Assembly (NCBI GenBank): GCA_017882405.1
Contig: JADGPO010000018.1
Coordinates: 1 to 50,363 of the forward strand
DNA: 50,363 nt
Direction of reading: 5' to 3'
Origin: Solirubrobacteraceae bacterium
GTDB taxonomy: Bacteria; Actinomycetota; Thermoleophilia; Solirubrobacterales; Solirubrobacteraceae
Under the pieces are notes generated by a model. It saw only the letters and a program-made list of their open reading frames with translations. It ran no database searches and was not told the origin of the DNA. Shown here piece after piece: positions 24,573-32,574 of the stretch. A program made the position numbers and the translations under genes. Each line of letters begins with the position of its first letter. Within the stretch, counting starts at the first letter, position 1.

Positions 24573-25853
24573 TTGGCGCGCGAGATCATCATGCCCCGGC
24601 TGTCGGATTCGATGGAGGAGGGCACCATCCTGAAGTGGCTGGTCGCCGAGGGCGACGAGGTACGCACGGGCCAGCCGCTGGTGGAGGTCGAGACCGACAA
24701 GGCCGTTGTCACCTACGAGGCCGACGTTGACGCGACGGTGCTGGCCCTGGTGGTCGGCGAGGGCGCCAGCGTGCCGGTCGGCTCCCCGATCGCCGTGTTC
24801 GGCGAGGTCGGCGAGGCCCTGACTCAGCGCAGCTCGCCGGAGGCGCTGGCCGCCGCCGTCGCACTGCCGGACGCTCCGCCCGTGTCATCCGCGACGGAGC
24901 AGGCCCCGCCCGCGTCATCCGGCGGACGCGTCAAGGCCTCGCCGCTGGCGCGCCGGGTCGCCGCCGAGCTGAACGTCGACCTGGCGGCGCTCAGTGGATC
25001 GGGCCCCCACGGACGCGTGATCCGCCTCGACGTGGAGCGCGCGGCCGGCGCCGGCGCCGCCGGCGTCACCAACGGCCACGCGGTCGCCGACACAGCCGCT
25101 CCCGCGCCGTCGAGCGAGGCACCCGCGGCCGGCGCCGAGGAGTCCGCCGAGCCGGGTTCGGCCAAGGGCCAGACCACCCGGCGCCAGCCCACCCGGATCC
25201 AGCAGACGGTCGTGCGGCGCATGTCCGAGTCGCGCGCGACGGTGCCCGACATCGAGTTGCGCAACGAGCTCGACATGACCGACGCGGTCGCGCTGCGCGA
25301 GCAGCTGCGCGGGCCGGCCGGCGACGCCCTCCCCTCGTTCAACGATCTGATCGTCAAGGCCGCGGCGCTCGCCCTGCGGGAGCTCCCGAGGGTCAACGGC
25401 GCCTACCGCGACTCGCAGTTCGAGATCTACTCGCGCGTGAACATCGGGATCGCCGTGGCCGGCGACGACGCCCTGGTGGTGCCGACGGTGTTCGATGCCG
25501 ACACCAAGTCGCTGGGAGCGATCGCCCGCGAGACCCGCCGACTGGCCGCGCGCGTCCGCGACGGCTCGATCACGCCGCCCGAGCTCGCCGGGGCGACCTT
25601 CAGCATCTCCAACCTCGGGATGTACGGGATCGACAGCTTCTCGGCGGTCATCAACCCGCCGCAGGCCGCGATCCTGGCGGTCGGCTCGGTGCGCCGCCGC
25701 CCGGTCGTCGACGACGCGGGCGAGATCGTCGCGCGGGACACGGTGCAGCTCACCCTGGCCTGCGACCACCGGATCCTGTATGGCGTCGACGGCGCGCGCT
25801 TCATGGCGCGCCTGGGCGAGCTGCTGGAGAGCCCGCTGTCGCTGCTGCTCTGA
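24573..25853 (+). CDS. 2-oxo acid/acetoin dehydrogenase E2 (dihydrolipoyl acyltransferase)
   Basis: Core acyltransferase of the complex (426 residues). N-terminal lipoyl domain (about 1-80) with the lipoylated lysine in VEVETDKAVVTYEAD. An Ala/Pro linker follows, then a peripheral-subunit-binding domain (about 125-160, KASPLARRVAAELNVDLAAL and GRVIRLDVE), and the catalytic domain (about 210-426) with SFNDLIVKAAALAL and DHRILYGVDGARF. The usual catalytic HRxxDG reads HRILYG, so Asp is replaced by Tyr. TTG 24573 is chosen because GGAGG lies 5 nt upstream; ATG 24591 is the alternative. It is divergent from E1 alpha/beta across operator 1. Confidence 0.92.
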   Translation: MAREIIMPRLSDSMEEGTILKWLVAEGDEVRTGQPLVEVETDKAVVTYEADVDATVLALVVGEGASVPVGSPIAVFGEVGEALTQRSSPEALAAAVALPDAPPVSSATEQAPPASSGGRVKASPLARRVAAELNVDLAALSGSGPHGRVIRLDVERAAGAGAAGVTNGHAVADTAAPAPSSEAPAAGAEESAEPGSAKGQTTRRQPTRIQQTVVRRMSESRATVPDIELRNELDMTDAVALREQLRGPAGDALPSFNDLIVKAAALALRELPRVNGAYRDSQFEIYSRVNIGIAVAGDDALVVPTVFDADTKSLGAIARETRRLAARVRDGSITPPELAGATFSISNLGMYGIDSFSAVINPPQAAILAVGSVRRRPVVDDAGEIVARDTVQLTLACDHRILYGVDGARFMARLGELLESPLSLLL

Positions 25854-25876
25854 CCGGGCTCGCGCGCGCGGTCAGA
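25849..25876. terminator. Shared inverted repeat containing both stop codons
   Basis: TCTGACCG (25849-25856) and CGGTCAGA (25869-25876) form a perfect 8-bp inverted repeat with a 12-nt GC loop. Each arm contains the stop codon of one of the two convergent genes, so it may act as a two-way terminator. Confidence 0.5.
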
Positions 25877-26861
25877 CCTGCGGGACGCCGGCCCCCCGAC
25901 CGTCGGCGCCGTCGGCGCTCGGGTCCAGCGGGCTCAGGCCGTCGTCGACCTCGACGTCCTCGGCGACCAGCTCGAGCCCGGAGGCCCGCGCGGTCAGCTC
26001 GATCAACGCCGCGAAGTCGACCTCGTTGCCGCTGAGGCCGACCATCCCCTGGACGATCTGCTCGGTGGCGGCGGCCAGCGGCATCGGCACCTCGAGCTCG
26101 CGCGCTGCCTCGAAGCCGAGATGGAAGTCCTTGAGCAGGAGGGCCGGCGTGAACGTGGGGCGGAAGTCGAGGTTCACGAGGGCGGGGCTCTTGTACCGCG
26201 TGAAGGTGGAGCCCATCACGCTGTCGTTGAGGAACTCCAGGAAGTCGGCACGGGAGACCCCGCCCTTCTCGGCCAGCACCGTGATCTCGGCCATGCACTG
26301 CGCCACCACGCCGAGCATCAGGTTGTGGCAGATCTTGACCAGTCGCGCGCGGTCGCCCTCCCCCACGTAGGTGACGCTGCGACACAGCAGCTCCAGGATC
26401 GGCCGGGCACGCTGCCAGGCCTCCTCGGGCCCGGAGGTGACGATCGTCAGGCGACCGCTCTGCACCACCTTGGGGTTGCCGCTGACGGGGGCGGCCAGCA
26501 TCGCCGTGCCGCGCTGCTGCGCCGCCGCGCGCACCTCGGCGGCCGCCGATGGGGAAATAGTGGTGGCGTCGATGATCAGGCCCGGCGCGACGTCGGGACG
26601 CGACAGCAGACCGTGCGGGCCGCTCACGACCTCCGCGACGTCGGCGGATCCGGCGACCATCGTGAACACGATGTCGCGGTCGGCGAGCTCGGCCGGAGTG
26701 TCCACCACCGCGGCCCCGAGCTCGGCCAGGGGCGCGCACTTGGACCGGGTGCGGTTGTAGACGCCGACGTCGTGGCCGGCCTCGAGCAGCCGCGTGGCAA
26801 GGGCCCGGCCCATGCGACCGACGCCCACCCACCCGAGCCGCAGATGTTGGTCGCCGCTCAT
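25872..26861 (-). CDS. 3-hydroxyisobutyrate-dehydrogenase-like NAD(P) oxidoreductase (paralog A)
   Basis: A 329-residue beta-hydroxyacid dehydrogenase. The Rossmann motif LGWVGVGRMGRALATRLLEAGHDVGVYNRT begins at about residue 8. Substrate motif APVSGNPKVV replaces the usual APVSGG. The catalytic Lys lies in ARLVKICHNLMLG with the Asn four residues on. An Asp/Gly-rich tail (about 300-329) is unusual. Paralog B at 33605 shares these family-specific variants. An AAGGAG site precedes ATG 26861. Expression should be controlled by operator 2; its promoter is back-to-back with that of the M24 gene. Substrate: some beta-hydroxy acid, unknown. Confidence 0.88.
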   Translation of the reverse strand: MSGDQHLRLGWVGVGRMGRALATRLLEAGHDVGVYNRTRSKCAPLAELGAAVVDTPAELADRDIVFTMVAGSADVAEVVSGPHGLLSRPDVAPGLIIDATTISPSAAAEVRAAAQQRGTAMLAAPVSGNPKVVQSGRLTIVTSGPEEAWQRARPILELLCRSVTYVGEGDRARLVKICHNLMLGVVAQCMAEITVLAEKGGVSRADFLEFLNDSVMGSTFTRYKSPALVNLDFRPTFTPALLLKDFHLGFEAARELEVPMPLAAATEQIVQGMVGLSGNEVDFAALIELTARASGLELVAEDVEVDDGLSPLDPSADGADGRGAGVPQV

Positions 26862-26871
26862 AGGTAACTCC

Positions 26872-26893
26872 TTGCTGCAATCGTTTGCAGCAA
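26872..26893. promoter_or_regulatory. LacI-type operator 2
   Basis: Arms TTGCTGCAA (26872-26880) and TTGCAGCAA (26885-26893), a perfect 9-bp inverted repeat with a TCGT centre. It begins 2 nt downstream of the -10 box of the leftward promoter, so a bound repressor would cover the transcription start. Confidence 0.9.
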
Positions 26894-26920
26894 TCTAACC
26901 GACGGCTTGAGACACGTCAA
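26892..26920 (-). promoter_or_regulatory. Promoter of dehydrogenase paralog A
   Basis: Minus strand: -35 TTGACG (26915-26920), 17-nt spacer, -10 TAGATT (26892-26897), then 2 nt, then operator 2. Confidence 0.7.
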
Positions 26921-26936
26921 GTTCGAGCGGTATGCT
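26907..26936 (+). promoter_or_regulatory. Promoter of the M24 gene
   Basis: Plus strand: -35 TTGAGA (26907-26912), 18-nt spacer, -10 TATGCT (26931-26936), then 2 nt, then operator 3. The two divergent -35 boxes are only 2 nt apart. Confidence 0.7.
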
Positions 26937-26954
26937 TCTGCAAACGTTTGCAGA
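26937..26954. promoter_or_regulatory. LacI-type operator 3
   Basis: A perfect 18-bp palindrome, core TGCAAACGTTTGCA (26939-26952) flanked by TC and GA. It is the most symmetrical of the five sites and lies between the -10 box and the M24 gene. Confidence 0.92.
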
Positions 26955-26973
26955 GCGAAAGAAGGGGAGCCCG

Positions 26974-28311
26974 ATGGGATTGCACAGCTACGGAGTGATG
27001 GGCGTCGACTGGGAGGAGCGCGTCCGCTTCGACCGCCTGCGCGACGAGCGCCTGGACCGGATCACCGAGCTGCTGGCCGCGTCCGAGCTCGGAGCGCTGC
27101 TGTGCTTCGACATGACCAACATCCGCTACATCACCGCGACCCACATCGGGACCTGGGCGGCCGACAAGCTCAACCGGTTCTGCCTCCTCCCCCAGGGCGA
27201 CGAGCCGATCATGTGGGACTTCGGCTCGGCGGCGCGCCACCACCAGCTCTACAACCCGTGGCTCGGCGATGGGCGCTCGCGGGCCTGCATCTCCACCCTG
27301 CGCGGCGCGATGTCGCCGGAGTCCGGGCGTGCCGAGGACGTGGCCAGGAAGATCAGGGTCGAGCTCGAGCAGCGCGGCCTGCTGAACGAGCCGGTGGGCA
27401 TCGACGCGATCGAGCCCCAGGTCCTGTTCGCGCTGCAACGCGAGGGAATCCAGGTCGCCGACGGCCAGCAGCTGATGCAGGAGGCTCGGATGATCAAGAC
27501 CCGCGATGAGATCACGCTGCTGAACACCGCCTGCTCGATGGTCGACGCCGCCTACGAGGAGCTGTACCGGACGATGCGCGCCGGGATCCGCGAGAACGAC
27601 TGCGTCGCGCTGGTCAACAAGGTCCTCTACGAGATGGGCTCGGAGTTCGTGGAGGGCGTCAACGCCATCTCCGGCGAGCGCTGCAGCCCCCATCCGCACG
27701 TGTTCACCGACCGCGCCCTGCGCCCCGGCGACCCCGCCTACTTCGACATCCTGCACAGCTACATGGGCTATCGCACGTGCTACTACCGGACGTTCGCGGT
27801 GGGCAGCGCGTCGCGGCCGCTGGTCGACGCCTACAAGCGCTGTCGCTACTACCTGGACGCCGCCATCGCCCTGATCAAGCCCGGCGCCACCACCGGCGAG
27901 GTCGTCTCGATCTGGCCCAAGGCGCAGGAGTTCGGCTTCCCGGACGAGGAGGCAGCGTTCGCACTGCAGTTCGGCCACGGCGTCGGGCTCTCGATCTGGG
28001 AGAAGCCGGTGTTCAGCCGGCTGGTCTCACTGGACCACCCCGAGGAGATCAAGGAGGGGATGGTGTTCGCGCTGGAGACGTTCTGGCCGGCCACCGACGG
28101 GTGGTCGGCGGCACGCATCGAGGAGCAGCTGGTGGTCACCGCCGACGGATGCGAGGTGATCACCCGCTTCCCGGCCGAGGACCTGGTGATCGCCGGCAAG
28201 CCCTACTTCACCGCCGGCGGCAGCCTGGCGCTGGAGCGCGACCCGCAGTCAAATCTCAACACCGAGCTCGACGCCGACGCTCAGGAGGCCGTGCCCAAGA
28301 CGGCGGGCTGA
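26974..28311 (+). CDS. M24-fold hydrolase (creatinase/aminopeptidase P/DddP-like), altered metal site
   Basis: A 445-residue two-domain pita-bread protein. The N-terminal creatinase domain is marked by LLCFDMTNIRYITATHIGTW. Four of the five M24 metal ligands are present: Asp258 (AYFDILHS), His335 (FGHGVGL), Glu368 (FALETFW) and Glu383 (RIEEQLVV). The second Asp of the GYxSDxTRTF motif is Cys269 (GYRTCYYRTF). Dinuclear binding as in peptidases is therefore doubtful; a C-N, C-S or C-C lyase/hydrolase role on a small molecule is more likely. The N-terminal block recalls the DMSP lyase DddP and creatinase. It is controlled by operator 3. Function unknown. Confidence 0.82.
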   Translation: MGLHSYGVMGVDWEERVRFDRLRDERLDRITELLAASELGALLCFDMTNIRYITATHIGTWAADKLNRFCLLPQGDEPIMWDFGSAARHHQLYNPWLGDGRSRACISTLRGAMSPESGRAEDVARKIRVELEQRGLLNEPVGIDAIEPQVLFALQREGIQVADGQQLMQEARMIKTRDEITLLNTACSMVDAAYEELYRTMRAGIRENDCVALVNKVLYEMGSEFVEGVNAISGERCSPHPHVFTDRALRPGDPAYFDILHSYMGYRTCYYRTFAVGSASRPLVDAYKRCRYYLDAAIALIKPGATTGEVVSIWPKAQEFGFPDEEAAFALQFGHGVGLSIWEKPVFSRLVSLDHPEEIKEGMVFALETFWPATDGWSAARIEEQLVVTADGCEVITRFPAEDLVIAGKPYFTAGGSLALERDPQSNLNTELDADAQEAVPKTAG

Positions 28312-28352
28312 GCTGCGGCCCGGCGGGCGGGTGTCGTTGCGGAGCCGGTAGG

Positions 28353-29834
28353 TCAGTCCTCGGGCGGCCAGGTGGGGATCTCGCCACGCCCGGAGGGGAA
28401 CCGGATGTTCTTCGAGCGGACGAACTCGTGCAGGGTCTCGATCGCGTTCTCACGACCGAACCCGCTCCCCTTCTGGCCGCCGAACGGCGACCCGAGGAAG
28501 GCGCGCCGCATGTAGTTGTTGACGAACACCATGCCCACCTCCAGGCGCTGGGCGATCCGATAGGCACGGCTCTCGTCCGCGGTGCAGATGGCGGCCGTCA
28601 GGCCATAGCGCGTGCCGTTGCAGATCTCGATCGCCTCGTCCTCGTCGGCGAAGCGCATCACGCACGCGATCGGCCCGAAGATCTCCTCCTGGGCGATCGA
28701 CATCGTCGGCGTGACGTCCGCCAGCACCGTCGGGGCCACCCAGTAGCCGCCCTGGAGCCGCTCCTCCGAGGGCAGCTCACCCTGCGCGACCAGCCGCGCC
28801 CCTTCGCTCAGTCCGCTCTGAAGATGGGCGAGCACCTTGTCGCGCTGGGTGGCGTCCACCATCGCCCCGATGTCCGTCCGGGGATCCAGGCCGTCACCGA
28901 CGACCAGCTGCCGGGTGGCAGCGCTGAACCGCTCCAGGAACTCGTCGTGGATCGATTCGTGCACAAGGATCCGGGCCGTCGACGTGCACGCCTCACCCTG
29001 GTTGTAGAACATGCCCTCCAGCACCACGGACAACGCCAGGTCCAGGTCGGCATCGGCGAGCACCATGACCGCGTTCTTGCCTCCGAGCTCCATCGTGGCG
29101 AACGTGAGGTGCTCGGCGGCGCTGCGCAGAACACGCTGGCCGGTGACGGTCGCTCCCGTGAAGGTGATTCGCTCGACGCGCGGATGGGCGGACAGAGCGG
29201 GACCGGCATCCATCCCGGGGACCGCGTTCAGCACGCCGGGCGGCAGAACCTCGTTGGCCAGCTCGACGAGCCGCAGGACGGTGAGCGGGGCCTGCTCGCC
29301 GGGCTTGACGATCACGGTGTTCCCGGCCGCCAGCGCGGGGGCGCACTTCTTGGTGAAGTGGATCGGCGGCCAGTTGAAGGGCAGGATCGCCGCGACCACG
29401 CCGTAGGGCTCGTAGACGATGCGAGCCTCGATCGGGCCCTGGTCCAGGATCTCCCCGTGCAGGGTGTCGGCGAGACCGGCGTAGTAGTCATAGCCGGCAT
29501 GACAGAAGGACAGGTCGAAGCGCAGGGCGTCCCGGCGCGGCTTGCCGACCTCGCGCGCCTCCAGCTCGGCCAGCTCGTCGAGGTGCTCACGGATCGTCGC
29601 GGCGACCGATCGCAGCAGGCGTCCACGCTCCCGCGGAGCCAGTACCCGCCACTCGGCGAACGCCCGCCGCGAGTCGGCGACCGCCTCCGCCACCAGCTCG
29701 GGATCGCCATCGACGACGCGCGCGAGCTCCCGGCCGGTCGCCGGCTCTGCCACGCCGAACGTCTCCCGGTCGGCGACCGGCACCCAGCCGCCACCCACGA
29801 AGGCTCCCCACACCTGAACAGCGGACTCGGTCAC
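28353..29834 (-). CDS. NAD(P)-dependent aldehyde dehydrogenase
   Basis: A 493-residue ALDH that oxidises an aldehyde to an acid. Family signatures: ILPFNWPPIHFTKKCAPALAAG, KPGEQAPLT, FTGATVTGQ, the general-base Glu in MELGGKNAV, the catalytic Cys in NQGEACTSTARI, and EEIFGPIACVMRF. The insertion and lengths are normal. The GTG start overlaps the hydrolase stop (GTGA), making amidohydrolase-hydrolase-ALDH one operon behind operator 4. The likely aldehyde is a product of the cleavage steps of the same pathway, which remains to be identified. Confidence 0.93.
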   Translation of the reverse strand: MTESAVQVWGAFVGGGWVPVADRETFGVAEPATGRELARVVDGDPELVAEAVADSRRAFAEWRVLAPRERGRLLRSVAATIREHLDELAELEAREVGKPRRDALRFDLSFCHAGYDYYAGLADTLHGEILDQGPIEARIVYEPYGVVAAILPFNWPPIHFTKKCAPALAAGNTVIVKPGEQAPLTVLRLVELANEVLPPGVLNAVPGMDAGPALSAHPRVERITFTGATVTGQRVLRSAAEHLTFATMELGGKNAVMVLADADLDLALSVVLEGMFYNQGEACTSTARILVHESIHDEFLERFSAATRQLVVGDGLDPRTDIGAMVDATQRDKVLAHLQSGLSEGARLVAQGELPSEERLQGGYWVAPTVLADVTPTMSIAQEEIFGPIACVMRFADEDEAIEICNGTRYGLTAAICTADESRAYRIAQRLEVGMVFVNNYMRRAFLGSPFGGQKGSGFGRENAIETLHEFVRSKNIRFPSGRGEIPTWPPED

Positions 29835-30637
29835 GACAACTCGCCCTCGGTCAACTGGTCGCGCATCCAGTCGGAGACCAGCGGGCGGTACTTGAACGGG
29901 ATGTTGTTGCAGACGTGGGTCCCCGCCACCGCCTTCAGCCGGGGCTCGAACGCGGCCGCGCGGATCACGTAGTGACCCCCCAGGCTGACGCCCACCGCCC
30001 CGATCCGGTCCTGGTCCAGCCGCGGCCGGTCGGCGACCGCATCGAGGATCGCCGTCACCGCCACGTCGTAGTCTGGCCGGATGTTCAGCGCAAAGCCGGT
30101 CTCGCCCTGGCCGGGCCCGTCGAGCGAGAGGGTCGCCATGCCCCGGTCAAGGAACACCGACTCCCAGTGAAAGAACTCCTCCTTGGTCGAGTCCAGCCCG
30201 GGGATCAGGACGGCCAGCGGCGCCGGGCCTGCTCCCGCCGGCAGGCGGAGGTTGGCGACGACGGAGGCACCGTCCAGCGGGGCCTCGACCCGTTCGGCGC
30301 TGGGGTCGAGCAGCTGGTGGGCGGCGTACAGCGAGCGCACGGCCGCCTCGGTGTTGGCGCGGTTGCGCTGGGGATCGAGCACCCACACGAACTTGGAGAA
30401 GTGAAAGCTGATCGCGGCGCGCAGGTACGCCTCTCCGGCACTGCGCCGGTGACCGGCCGCGAGCGCGCTCTCGGCCAGGGCGACGTGCCCCTCGGCGGTG
30501 GCGCTCCAGGCGTCCAGCCACTCATCCCAGCGCGAGATCGCGCCGGTCGTGCGCACGAAGTCGTTGTAGTCGATGCCGTTGGCGACGAACCGGCCCGCCC
30601 AATGCGTGATCGCCGCCTGCACTCGTGGATCGGCCAA
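29831..30637 (-). CDS. Alpha/beta hydrolase resembling 2,6-dihydropseudooxynicotine hydrolase, C-terminally truncated
   Basis: The protein has the N-terminal helical cap of the DHPON-hydrolase type (AISFHFSKFVWVL near residue 80) and the core domain with LIPGLDSTKEEF, LSLDGPGQGET and the nucleophile elbow GVSLGG (Ser218). It stops at 268 residues, only about 50 after the serine; relatives have about 150 there, including the catalytic Asp and His. It is therefore probably inactive, or works with only part of the triad. The TTG start 30637 follows AGGGGA by about 8 nt; a longer GTG/ATG form from 30676 overlaps the amidohydrolase. The stop overlaps the ALDH start. Full-length relatives cleave C-C bonds in 1,3-diketone-like substrates. 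Confidence 0.72.
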   Translation of the reverse strand: MADPRVQAAITHWAGRFVANGIDYNDFVRTTGAISRWDEWLDAWSATAEGHVALAESALAAGHRRSAGEAYLRAAISFHFSKFVWVLDPQRNRANTEAAVRSLYAAHQLLDPSAERVEAPLDGASVVANLRLPAGAGPAPLAVLIPGLDSTKEEFFHWESVFLDRGMATLSLDGPGQGETGFALNIRPDYDVAVTAILDAVADRPRLDQDRIGAVGVSLGGHYVIRAAAFEPRLKAVAGTHVCNNIPFKYRPLVSDWMRDQLTEGELS

Positions 30638-30641
30638 CTCG

Positions 30642-31655
30642 TCATCCCCTCGCTTCGATGTGCAGTCCGAGCTCACGAGCGGCGTTGCCGCCCAGCAGCG
30701 CGGCCTGCGCCGGCTCGTCCAACCCGGCGGCCTGCACCGTGCGGACGGGATCGGGGTCGGCCATGTCGAAGGGGTAATCGGAGCCCAGCAGCACCCGCTC
30801 AGCGCCGACGTGCCCGACCAGGTCGGCCAGCAGCCGCGGGTCGTGGGTCACCGTGTCGAACAGAAAGCGCCGGATCACCGCGTCGGCCGCCTGCTCGGAC
30901 GCAGCGGGCGGGGGTCCGGCGGCCTGGATGTGCGCCTGGCCGTGACGCAGGCGACCGCCCAGGGCGACGATCGCGCCGCCGCCGTGCGCCAGCAGCGCGC
31001 GCAGGCCGCGATGGCGATCCATCGTCCCGCTCAGCACCAGGTGCGCGGCAGCCAGCGTCGTCTCCATCGGGTTGCCGACGAGGTTCCACAGATAGTGCTC
31101 GGCGAACGCCGGGGCGTCGAAGCCGCGCGTGGTCGGATGCACGAAGACGAGCGCGTCGCACTGCACCGCGGCACTCCAGAAGGGCTCGAAGCGGGGATCA
31201 CCCAGGTAACTGCCGTTGACGCTGGCGGTGACCTCGACCCCGGCGAAGTCCCGGGTGCCCATCAGCGCGTGCAGCTCGGCGGCCGCCAGCTCGGGGTCCT
31301 GCAGCGGCACCGCGCCCAGCACGGACACCCGGGCCGGATCACGGGCGCGCAGCGCAGCCAGTCCATGGTTCTGCAGCCGGCAGCGCTCCAGGCCCTCCTG
31401 CGCCCCCACCTCGTAGAACAGCAGCGGCACCCACGGGCACAGCAGCACGCCGTCGATCCCCTGGGCCTCGAGGTTGGCCAGGATCCCCTCCAGCTCGACG
31501 AGCTCGCGGACCGCCGAGAAGATCTCCCGCCCGGCGAGCTCGACGACCTGCCTGCCCTCCCTCCACTGCACCCGCGGACGCCACGTCTCCCGCGGCGCGC
31601 TGTCGCGCAGCAGCTCGGGCACGATCACGTGTGCGTGAGCGTCGAAGGCGGTCAT
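30642..31655 (-). CDS. Amidohydrolase family 2 protein (ACMSD-like)
   Basis: A 337-residue TIM-barrel metalloenzyme. Zinc-site motifs are DAHAHV at the N-terminus, FVHPTTRG, LAHGGG (where many ACMSD-like proteins have a second His), and VLLGSDYPFDMADP with the active-site Asp. The family includes decarboxylases (aminocarboxymuconate semialdehyde decarboxylase, gamma-resorcylate decarboxylase) and hydrolases, so non-oxidative decarboxylation or C-C hydrolysis is equally possible. ATG 31655 lies just left of operator 4. The following hydrolase overlaps or abuts its stop. It is the first gene of the amidohydrolase-hydrolase-ALDH operon. Confidence 0.85.
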   Translation of the reverse strand: MTAFDAHAHVIVPELLRDSAPRETWRPRVQWREGRQVVELAGREIFSAVRELVELEGILANLEAQGIDGVLLCPWVPLLFYEVGAQEGLERCRLQNHGLAALRARDPARVSVLGAVPLQDPELAAAELHALMGTRDFAGVEVTASVNGSYLGDPRFEPFWSAAVQCDALVFVHPTTRGFDAPAFAEHYLWNLVGNPMETTLAAAHLVLSGTMDRHRGLRALLAHGGGAIVALGGRLRHGQAHIQAAGPPPAASEQAADAVIRRFLFDTVTHDPRLLADLVGHVGAERVLLGSDYPFDMADPDPVRTVQAAGLDEPAQAALLGGNAARELGLHIEARG

Positions 31656-31678
31656 AACAGCTCTTGGGGGACACTGTA

Positions 31679-31694
31679 TTGCAATCGTTTGCAG
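31679..31694. promoter_or_regulatory. LacI-type operator 4
   Basis: Core TGCAATCGTTTGCA (31680-31693) between the amidohydrolase and the transketolase genes. Candidate rightward promoter elements TTTGCA (31688-31693) and TAGGCT (31712-31717) and a leftward TTGACA (31723-31728) surround it, but a full leftward -10 is not clear. Confidence 0.85.
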
Positions 31695-31767
31695 TCTGCG
31701 TTGCCGCCGGGTAGGCTACGCGTGTCAAGGGCTCTGCCCGCCTACTCATCGGAGGGTTCCCGCCGCG

Positions 31768-32574
31768 GTGATCACCAGTCAAGCCCTAGCCGACGTGCCG
31801 CGCTTTGCAGATCGGATTCGCCTCAGAGCAGTGAAGATGGTCGCTCCCCACGGCTTCGGCTATCTGGGCCAGGCCCTCTCATCCGCCGAGATCCTCGCCG
31901 CTCTGTTCTCAGGCCCCTACCGCGCCGAGCACGACAAGCTGGTGTGCTCGCCCGGGCATTACGTCATCGGCGTCTTCGCTGCCGGCACCGAGCTGGGCAT
32001 CCTCGACGACCGCGCCCTGGCGACCTACGGTCAGGACGGCTCGTCACTTGAAGCGATCGGGACCGAGCGTTCCCCGGTCGTGGATCTAGTTTGCGGATCG
32101 CTTGGCCAGGGCCTGTCCGGCGCGGCCGCTTTCGCCCTGTCTGACCAGATGCGCGGCGACACCGATGCCCGCGTGTTCGTGCTCGTAAGTGACGGTGAGC
32201 TCGAGGAGGGGCAGACCTGGGAAGCCGTCATTTTCGCGGCTCACCAGAACCTTGACAATCTCGTGGTCCTGCTCGACGCCAACAACTCGCAGGTGGACGG
32301 CCCGGTGTCCTCGATCACCACGCTCGAGCCGATTGCGGCCAAGTGGGCAAGCTTTGGCTGGAAGGCGCTGGAGGTGGATGGGCACGATGCGAAGGCGGTC
32401 AGCCAGGCGATCACGACGGCGGTCGCCGAGCCGCGTCCGAGCGTCGTCATCGCACGGACCTCGACGGTCCACGGGCTGGCCTGCCTCCCTCCGGACGCCG
32501 ACGGTCACTTCATCAAGGTTCCGGCGGAGCTTGCCGGGGCGGCCGTCGCCGAGTTGGAGGCACGTCTTGCTTGA
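31768..32574 (+). CDS. Split transketolase, N-terminal (TPP-binding) subunit
   Basis: A 268-residue subunit with the pyrophosphate-binding domain. The Mg-TPP motif is VSDGELEEGQTWEA with DANNSQVDG, and GSLGQGLSGAAAFAL precedes it. The N-terminal GHxGG motif of transketolase reads GYLGQALSSAE, with Tyr in place of His. GTG 31768 follows GGAGGG by 11 nt. It overlaps the C-terminal subunit gene by 8 nt, so the pair is translationally coupled. Split transketolases occur in dedicated sugar or sugar-acid operons, where they do ketol transfer with a specific substrate. Here the substrate is unknown. Confidence 0.88.
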   Translation: MITSQALADVPRFADRIRLRAVKMVAPHGFGYLGQALSSAEILAALFSGPYRAEHDKLVCSPGHYVIGVFAAGTELGILDDRALATYGQDGSSLEAIGTERSPVVDLVCGSLGQGLSGAAAFALSDQMRGDTDARVFVLVSDGELEEGQTWEAVIFAAHQNLDNLVVLLDANNSQVDGPVSSITTLEPIAAKWASFGWKALEVDGHDAKAVSQAITTAVAEPRPSVVIARTSTVHGLACLPPDADGHFIKVPAELAGAAVAELEARLA

